In this document: positions 59,302 through 64,000 of the stretch, piece after piece
Position numbering within the stretch: the stretch's first letter is position 1
Layout: every line of letters begins with the position of its first letter
NCBI RefSeq assembly: GCF_007667425.1
Contig: NZ_VDRC01000001.1
Span: 1,135,379 to 1,199,378, forward strand
Origin: Microbacterium sp. 1.5R
GTDB lineage: Bacteria > Actinomycetota > Actinomycetes > Actinomycetales > Microbacteriaceae
Direction: 5' to 3'
Length of the DNA: 64,000 nt
Notes under the pieces: model-generated
What the model was told of the DNA's origin: nothing
Database searches by the model: none
Seen by the model: only the letters and a program-made list of their open reading frames with translations
Program-made: the position numbers and the translations under genes

Positions 59302-60803
59302 CAGTCTTCCTCTCCGTGGGCTGCGAGTTGCATGATCTTCTCCTGGCTGGCGTCCTCGTTGCGGAGGGTGCCGGTGATGCGACCGTTCGCGAAGACCGCG
59401 ATGCGGTTCGCGACACGGAGGATCTCCGGCAGCTCGGACGAGATGACGATGATGGACTTGCCCTGGTCAGCGAGCTGCTGCATCAGGCGGTAGATCTCTT
59501 CCTTCGCGCCGACGTCGATCCCTCGGGTCGGCTCGTCGAAGATGAGGATGTCGCAGTCGCGCATCAACCACCGGGCGATGACGACCTTCTGCTGGTTGCC
59601 TCCGGAGAGCAGCTTCACGACCTGGTTCACCGACGGCGTCTTGACGCGCAGCTGCTGCACGTACTCCTTGGTGCGGTTCTTCGCCTTGCCGTCGCCCATC
59701 CAGCCGATGGCGCTGGCGTACGAACCGAGCGAGGCCAGCACCGTGTTGAACGTCACGTCCTGTTCGAGCATGAGGCCGAGCAGCTTGCGGTCCTCCGAGA
59801 GGTAGCCGACGCCGTGCCGCACGGCATCCGACGGCTGGGAGATCCGCGCGGTGCGCCCGGCGATCGTGATGGTTCCGCCGTCGCGGTGGTCGGCTCCGAT
59901 GACCGCCCGAGCGGTCTCGGTGCGTCCGGCTCCCATGAGCCCGGCGAAGCCGAGGATCTCGCCGCGGTGCAGTTGGAACGAGACGTCCTTGAGCAGGCTC
60001 TTGGTCGAGAGTCCCTGCACGTCGAGCACGATCGGGTCACTGCTGTGCTCCCGCGCCTGGGGACGCGTCCCCTCGTCGATCGCACGGCCGACCATCATCT
60101 CGATGATCCGCGGGATGCTCACCTCGGATTTCTCCAGTGATCCGATGTATGCGCCGTCGCGGAGCACCGTCACGCGATCGGCGAGACGGCGTAGCTCGTC
60201 CATGCGGTGCGAGATGTACACGATGCCGGTGCCGGACGCCTTGAGCTGCTCGATGAGCACGAACAGGGTCTCGACCTCGGAGTCGGTGAGCGCCGAGGTG
60301 GGCTCGTCCATGATGAGCACCTTGGCGTTGAACGACAGCGCCTTCGCGATCTCGACCATCTGCTGCTCCGCCACGGTGAGTTCGCCGACCTTCTGCCGAG
60401 GGTCGAGGCGGATGTCGAGGCGATTCAGCAGCTCGGCAGTCTGCGAGTTGAGTCGGCGCTCCGACAGGAACGGGCCGATCTTCGGCTCCCTGCCGACGAA
60501 GATGTTCTGCGCGACCGTGAGGTCGGGCATCAGGTTGAGCTCCTGGTGGATGATCGTGACGCCGAGCTGCTGCGCCTGGAGCGGGCTGGTCAGCTCGACC
60601 TCTCGCCCCTCGAACGAGATCGTGCCCTCGTCCTTGGTGTAGATCCCGGAGAGGATCTTCATGAGCGTCGACTTGCCCGCGCCGTTCTCGCCGACGAGGA
60701 CCAGCACCTCGCCCGCGCGCACCTCGAGGTGTACATCCTTGAGCGCCTGCACGCCGGGGAATCCCTTGCTGATCCCCTCGACTCTGAGGATGGGCTCACC
60801 CAT
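59301..60803 (-). CDS. Rbs-type ABC importer ATPase (two cassettes)
   Basis: This 500-residue protein carries two ABC cassettes, as in RbsA/MglA. Cassette one has GENGAGKST, LTVAEQQMVEIAKAL and VLIMDEPTSALT. Cassette two begins near residue 250 with the degenerate GLMGAGRTE and a complete LSGGNQQKVVIARWL and LIFDEPTRGIDVGAKEEI, as normal for this subfamily. The ATG used gives MGEPILRVEGI; longer frames lack similarity. First gene of the importer operon, with an operator-like site ~140 bp upstream. Confidence 0.92.
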   Translation of the reverse strand: MGEPILRVEGISKGFPGVQALKDVHLEVRAGEVLVLVGENGAGKSTLMKILSGIYTKDEGTISFEGREVELTSPLQAQQLGVTIIHQELNLMPDLTVAQNIFVGREPKIGPFLSERRLNSQTAELLNRLDIRLDPRQKVGELTVAEQQMVEIAKALSFNAKVLIMDEPTSALTDSEVETLFVLIEQLKASGTGIVYISHRMDELRRLADRVTVLRDGAYIGSLEKSEVSIPRIIEMMVGRAIDEGTRPQAREHSSDPIVLDVQGLSTKSLLKDVSFQLHRGEILGFAGLMGAGRTETARAVIGADHRDGGTITIAGRTARISQPSDAVRHGVGYLSEDRKLLGLMLEQDVTFNTVLASLGSYASAIGWMGDGKAKNRTKEYVQQLRVKTPSVNQVVKLLSGGNQQKVVIARWLMRDCDILIFDEPTRGIDVGAKEEIYRLMQQLADQGKSIIVISSELPEILRVANRIAVFANGRITGTLRNEDASQEKIMQLAAHGEED

Positions 60804-60911
60804 GTACTCACCTGCTTCCTTGAAGGTCGTATATCCGATGTGTTCCGGTCGGGTCCGGAAACATCGGATCAATTCTGCGTCCTGAGGTGTCTCCACCGCA
60901 AGATGTACCTA

Positions 60912-60940
60912 AATGTATCTACTCCGCACCCGAAACGGAA
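60912..60940 (-). promoter_or_regulatory. Possible promoter of the Rbs-type operon
   Basis: On the minus strand TTCCGT (60935-60940) and TACATT (60912-60917) stand 17 bp apart. It is a moderate match placed about 110 bp before the ATPase start, just downstream of operator site 3. Confidence 0.45.
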
Positions 60941-60943
60941 CAG

Positions 60944-60958
60944 CCTGTAATAACAAGT
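60944..60958. promoter_or_regulatory. Operator 3, matching the sugar-operon operators
   Basis: Read on the minus strand this is ACTTGTTATTACAGG, one mismatch from ACTTGTCATTACAGG of operator 1 over 15 bases. It lies between the Rbs-type ATPase gene and the epimerase stop, directly upstream of a possible -35. It links importer and enzyme operon to one regulator. Confidence 0.7.
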
Positions 60959-60975
60959 CGGAAACGGCGACCGGC

Positions 60976-61845
60976 TCAGTGCAGCCGGATCGAGTCGACA
61001 GCCACGAGCTTGTCGCGGATGAACGCGTTGGCGTGCGCCCCGAGCTCGTCGTTGTCGGTCCAGAGGTTCCGCCAGATCCCCAGCATCCGGCTGAGGTCGG
61101 GAGCGACGACCGCCGACGAGAACGACTCGAACACGATCGGCCCGTCGAAGTCGATGCGTCCGAGCGCCTTGAAGAAGGTGTCGAAGTCGACGGTGCCCGT
61201 GCCGAGATATCCGCGGTGGCTCTCGCCGATGTGCACGTACCGCAGCGCCGGAGCGGCATCCAGCACCGGGGCGAACATGTCGGACTCCTCGATGTTCATG
61301 TGGTACGTGTCGAGGTGGATGCCGAGGTTCGGCCGATCGACCTCCGCGAGGTAGGCCAGCGCCTGCCGCGCGGTGTTCAGCACGTTCGTCTCGTAGCGGT
61401 TGACGACTTCGAGCGACACCGCGATGCCGCGCTCGGCCGCGTGGTCGGCGACCCGAGCGATCGTTCTCCTGCTGCTCTCGAGCCCCTCGGCCGTGACGGG
61501 CTCCATGTACTTCTTCATGGCGCTGTAGATGACGCCGCAGAAGTTCTCGCCGCCGAGCTCGGTGACGACATCCACCGCGCGGAGCAGCAGATCTTCGCCG
61601 GCCTGCACGACCGCGGGGTCCGAGCTGGTGATGTCGGTCGCCTCGGAGAGACCCAGCGACGCGCTGACCGCGAGCTCGTGCTCGGCGAGGGCGCTCTTCG
61701 CGGCGTCGACATCGAAGGCGTAGGGGTCCATGAGGGGGAACTCGATGAGGTCGAAACCCGCCGCCTTCGTCTTCTCGACCGATAGGCGGATGCCCTCGGC
61801 GTCGAAGCGTCCGGTCCAGACCAGCCCGTGGCATCCGATGTTCAT
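60976..61845 (-). CDS. Sugar 3-epimerase (tagatose/psicose 3-epimerase-like TIM barrel)
   Basis: This 289-residue xylose-isomerase-like TIM barrel has the four metal/catalytic residues of D-tagatose/D-psicose 3-epimerases: E146 in VSLEVVNRYE, D179 in HLDTYHMNIEE, H205 in YVHIGESHRGYLGTG and E240 in VFESF. Each is four residues earlier than in the Clostridium cellulolyticum enzyme as I recall it, so the core alignment has no gaps. It likely epimerises a ketose. GAGGGG precedes the ATG. It diverges from a LacI regulator with palindromic operators between. Confidence 0.88.
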   Translation of the reverse strand: MNIGCHGLVWTGRFDAEGIRLSVEKTKAAGFDLIEFPLMDPYAFDVDAAKSALAEHELAVSASLGLSEATDITSSDPAVVQAGEDLLLRAVDVVTELGGENFCGVIYSAMKKYMEPVTAEGLESSRRTIARVADHAAERGIAVSLEVVNRYETNVLNTARQALAYLAEVDRPNLGIHLDTYHMNIEESDMFAPVLDAAPALRYVHIGESHRGYLGTGTVDFDTFFKALGRIDFDGPIVFESFSSAVVAPDLSRMLGIWRNLWTDNDELGAHANAFIRDKLVAVDSIRLH

Positions 61846-61889
61846 GCGACCCCTCGAGGCGGGTGTGCGGCACCGTCGCCTCGATCGAT

Positions 61890-61903
61890 TTGGCACGTGC
61901 CAA
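61890..61903. promoter_or_regulatory. LacI-type operator TTGGCACGTGCCAA, site 1
   Basis: A perfect 14-bp palindrome, 45 bp upstream of the epimerase start, with the central CG of LacI/GalR-family operators. Its flanks extend the symmetry to ATT and ATT. Confidence 0.85.
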
Positions 61904-61956
61904 TTCGATCCGGAGGCCAACGCTACGTTCGGCGGCGGAGCGTGTCAAGAACTTTC

Positions 61957-61970
61957 TTGGCACGTGCCAA
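61957..61970. promoter_or_regulatory. LacI-type operator TTGGCACGTGCCAA, site 2
   Basis: An identical palindrome 67 bp from the first, 66 bp before the LacI start, so the pair lies in the divergent control region and would allow looping or dual repression of both genes. Confidence 0.85.
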
Positions 61971-62036
61971 CTTCGCCACTAGGCTGAGGCGCGCCGCCCT
62001 CGGATGCCGGGCGTCGGCCCGTTCGAGGAGGAGCAC

Positions 62037-63038
62037 ATGCCAGCCAGCGTCAAAGACGTCGCCGCACTCGCCGGCGTGTCCTCGTCGACGGTCTCCAACT
62101 ACCTGAACCACCCGCACGTCCTCGGCGCGCGCAGCTCCGAGCGGGTCCGCGCCGCGATCGAGCAGCTCGGCTACGTGCCGAACGAGTCGGCCCGTCAGCT
62201 GCGGGCGGGGGCGAGCCGCACGCTGGCGCTGATCCTGCTCGATGCATGGATCCCGTACTTCCAGGAACTCTCACGCGGCGTCGAGGACGTCGCGCGAGAA
62301 GGCGGCTGGTCGCTGTTCTTCAGCAACAGCAACCGTGACGGCGAGCTCGAGCGACGCAACATCGAGATGTTCGAGGCGCACCGCGTGCAGGGCATCGTGA
62401 TCTACCCGCTCGGCGACGTGGTGCCCCGCCTCGAACAGCTCGCGGAGCGCGGCATCCGGTCCGTCGTCATCGGACCCATCCGGGAGTCGCCCACCGTGGG
62501 TTCGGTGCTGTTCGACGACCGGGGCGGCGGCCGCCTCGCCGGCGAACACCTGCTGAGCATCGGGCGCCGTGGACTGGTCTTCGTGGGGGCGCCGACCGTC
62601 AGCCAGTCGAACGACCGCCTGCAGGGTCTGCGGGATGCCGTCGACGGGACCGACGCCTCGGTCGATGTGATCGACGTCGTGCACCTCGCCACCGAAGACG
62701 GGCTCGACGTCGGGGCGCGCATCGCCGCCCTGCCCGAGGCCGAGCGCCCCGATGCCGTGTTCGCCGCCAACGACATGGTCGCGATCGGGGTCATGACGGA
62801 GTTGCTGCGCCACGGCATCCGGGTTCCCGACGACATCGCCCTCGTGGGATTCGACGACGTGGCCCAGGCCCACCAGACCGTGGTGCCGCTCACGAGCGTG
62901 CGGCAGCCGGCGTATGAGATCGGCCGCGCCGCCGGTGCGGCGCTGCTGCGTCAGCTGGCGGAGCCCGCAGCCGAACTGCCCGAGCCGACGCCGTTCGCGG
63001 CCGAGCTCGTGGTGCGCGCCTCGACCGTCGGGAGCTGA
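62037..63038 (+). CDS. LacI-family transcriptional regulator
   Basis: This 333-residue repressor has the N-terminal helix-turn-helix VKDVAALAGVSSSTVSNYLN, hinge helix ESARQLRAGASRTLALIL and a ribose-binding-protein-like effector domain with RGLVFVGAPTVSQSNDRLQG and PDDIALVGFDDVAQAHQT. GAGGAGGAG three nt before the ATG decides the start; the frame opens eleven codons earlier. It divides the space with a sugar epimerase and is expected to repress it and itself at the two palindromes. Confidence 0.92.
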   Translation: MPASVKDVAALAGVSSSTVSNYLNHPHVLGARSSERVRAAIEQLGYVPNESARQLRAGASRTLALILLDAWIPYFQELSRGVEDVAREGGWSLFFSNSNRDGELERRNIEMFEAHRVQGIVIYPLGDVVPRLEQLAERGIRSVVIGPIRESPTVGSVLFDDRGGGRLAGEHLLSIGRRGLVFVGAPTVSQSNDRLQGLRDAVDGTDASVDVIDVVHLATEDGLDVGARIAALPEAERPDAVFAANDMVAIGVMTELLRHGIRVPDDIALVGFDDVAQAHQTVVPLTSVRQPAYEIGRAAGAALLRQLAEPAAELPEPTPFAAELVVRASTVGS

Positions 63039-63070
63039 GCGTGCCCTGATCCTCCCCGCCCAGGTCGGGC

Positions 63071-64000
63071 TCAGGGGATCAATCCCTCCGACGCGAGCTC
63101 CTCCCACAGCGCCGCGGGGATGTCGACCGCGGCGAACTGCGCGTTCTGCCGCAGCTGTTCCGGGCGGCTGCCGCCGACGACGACCGACGTGACGACGTCC
63201 GACTGCAGCGGGAACTGCACCGCGGCAGCGGGCAGCGGCACGTGGTGGTCGGCGCAGATCCGGGCTATGCGGACCACCCGCTCCCACAGCTCGTCCGGCA
63301 GTTGGCCGTACTCGTATCGCCCGTCGCGCCGCGGCTCGCTCGACGCGAGCAGTCCGGAGTTGAAGACCGATGCGGCGACGATGCCCGTCCCGCGCTCCCG
63401 GCACGCCGGCAGCACCTCTTCGGCGGCCGGCTGCTCGAGCAGCGTGTAGCGGCCGGCGACCATGACGAGGTCGAGATCGGCGGCCCGGACGGCTGCGGCG
63501 AGCGCATCCGACTGCATCGATCCGATGCCGATCGCGGTCACCTCTCCGTCGGCGCGCAGCCGCTCGAGCGCGGGCAGTGCCTCCGCGATCGCGAGGTCGA
63601 GGTCGTGCCGCTCCGGGTCGTGCAGGTACACGAGGTCGATGCGCTCGATGCCGAGCCGCTCTCGGGACTCGTCGAGGCTGGTGCGGATGCCGTCGGCCGA
63701 GAAGTCCCACACGCGCTGCAGATCGTCCGGAACGTGGAAGTCGTTCGCCGTGTCGAGTCCGCCCTCGTGGTCGGGGTTTGGCCGCAGCAGGCGTCCGACC
63801 TTGGTCGACAGCACGTACTCGTCGCGCGGCTTGGTCTGCAGGAAGGCCCCGAGGCGCCGCTCAGAGAGGCCGAGCCCGTAGTGCGGGGCGGTGTCGTAAT
63901 AGCGGACCCCGCTGTCCCAGGCCGCGTTGAGCACGGCCAGAGCCTCGTCATCGTTGAGCTCGCGGAACAGGTTGCCGACGTTGGCGGCGCCGTATCCGAG
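63071..64000 (-). CDS. Aldo/keto reductase, L-fucose/D-threo-aldose dehydrogenase-like (5' end outside window)
   Basis: The 310 visible residues are the greater part of an NAD(P)-dependent aldo/keto reductase; the N-terminus is beyond the right edge (the last in-window codons read LGYGAANVGNLFRELNDDEA). Conserved tetrad parts are DTAPHYGLGLSERRLG (Asp and Tyr), VLSTKVGRLL (Lys) and LVYLHDPE (His), with the NAD(P) end VVVGGSRPEQLRQN. GLGLSERRLG and the DTAPHYG arrangement match aldose dehydrogenases such as L-fucose dehydrogenase. It is read toward the LacI gene, 32 bp away. Confidence 0.86.
   Translation of the reverse strand, partial: LGYGAANVGNLFRELNDDEALAVLNAAWDSGVRYYDTAPHYGLGLSERRLGAFLQTKPRDEYVLSTKVGRLLRPNPDHEGGLDTANDFHVPDDLQRVWDFSADGIRTSLDESRERLGIERIDLVYLHDPERHDLDLAIAEALPALERLRADGEVTAIGIGSMQSDALAAAVRAADLDLVMVAGRYTLLEQPAAEEVLPACRERGTGIVAASVFNSGLLASSEPRRDGRYEYGQLPDELWERVVRIARICADHHVPLPAAAVQFPLQSDVVTSVVVGGSRPEQLRQNAQFAAVDIPAALWEELASEGLIP

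Noticed and set aside
63039..63070. Possible terminator between LacI and the aldo/keto reductase
   Set aside because: Only a short, imperfect stem is visible in 32 bp, below the level I would call.

Overview
The window is about 70% G+C, has tightly packed genes that overlap by ATGA or GTGA, and uses strong AAGGAG-type ribosome sites. It carries dedicated catabolic operons with actinobacterial regulators (MarR, GntR, LacI, PucR, CGNR). Together with the abundant GGATGCC words and GTTGAGCGAGCG-type dispersed repeats, this points to an actinobacterium of the Microbacteriaceae, most likely Microbacterium or a close relative. It reads as chromosomal metabolic DNA. I saw no tRNA, rRNA, phage, transposase or CRISPR.

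Layout, left to right. (1) 1-13806, minus strand: one long operon for import and breakdown of peptides, probably D-amino-acid-containing ones. It has an oligopeptide-binding lipoprotein, three ABC transporter genes (one a permease-ATPase fusion), a penicillin-binding/beta-lactamase-fold hydrolase, a gene that fuses an S9 peptidase to a second such hydrolase, an M20 amidohydrolase, a GNAT acyltransferase, an N-acyl amino acid racemase and a PucR-type regulator. Acyltransferase plus racemase plus M20 hydrolase is the known toolkit for turning D- into L-amino acids. (2) 13950-15748: MarR regulator and drug-type MFS exporter, with a perfect operator palindrome. (3) 16413-22383: an arginine/ornithine/proline block (DDAH-like hydrolase, ornithine aminotransferase, PutA) converging on pyrroline-5-carboxylate and glutamate. 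(4) 24881-28336: etfB-etfA plus a cytochrome-b membrane protein with a repeat-laden N-terminus. (5) 29948-34430: valine degradation (mmsA, acyl-CoA dehydrogenase, 3-hydroxyisobutyrate dehydrogenase, enoyl-CoA hydratase), then a thiolase. (6) 38161-43487: assorted sugar and redox enzymes and an MFS transporter. (7) 43590-48116: the methylcitrate cycle (GntR-prpD-prpB-prpC), which would consume the propionyl-CoA made in (5). (8) 51726-61845: a carbohydrate system. An operon of cupin isomerase, FGGY kinase, 2-hydroxyacid dehydrogenase, shikimate-dehydrogenase-like enzyme, phosphotriesterase-like hydrolase and a small monooxygenase faces a Rbs-type ABC importer. The two share a near-identical 14-bp operator. 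(9) 60976-end: a tagatose/psicose-3-epimerase-like protein divergent from a LacI regulator, with two perfect palindromic operators, and an aldo/keto reductase cut by the window end.

The window is also rich in short dispersed repeats: six copies of a ~61-bp palindrome confined to 18.6-45.8 kb, three copies of a TTGGCACCT palindrome, a family of GTTGAGCGAGCG elements that have entered coding sequences, and a hairpin/tandem array near 50 kb. The most original signals are the D-peptide operon with its double-hydrolase fusion, the two-locus sugar regulon, and the 61-bp palindrome family, two copies of which flank a nuclease-like gene.
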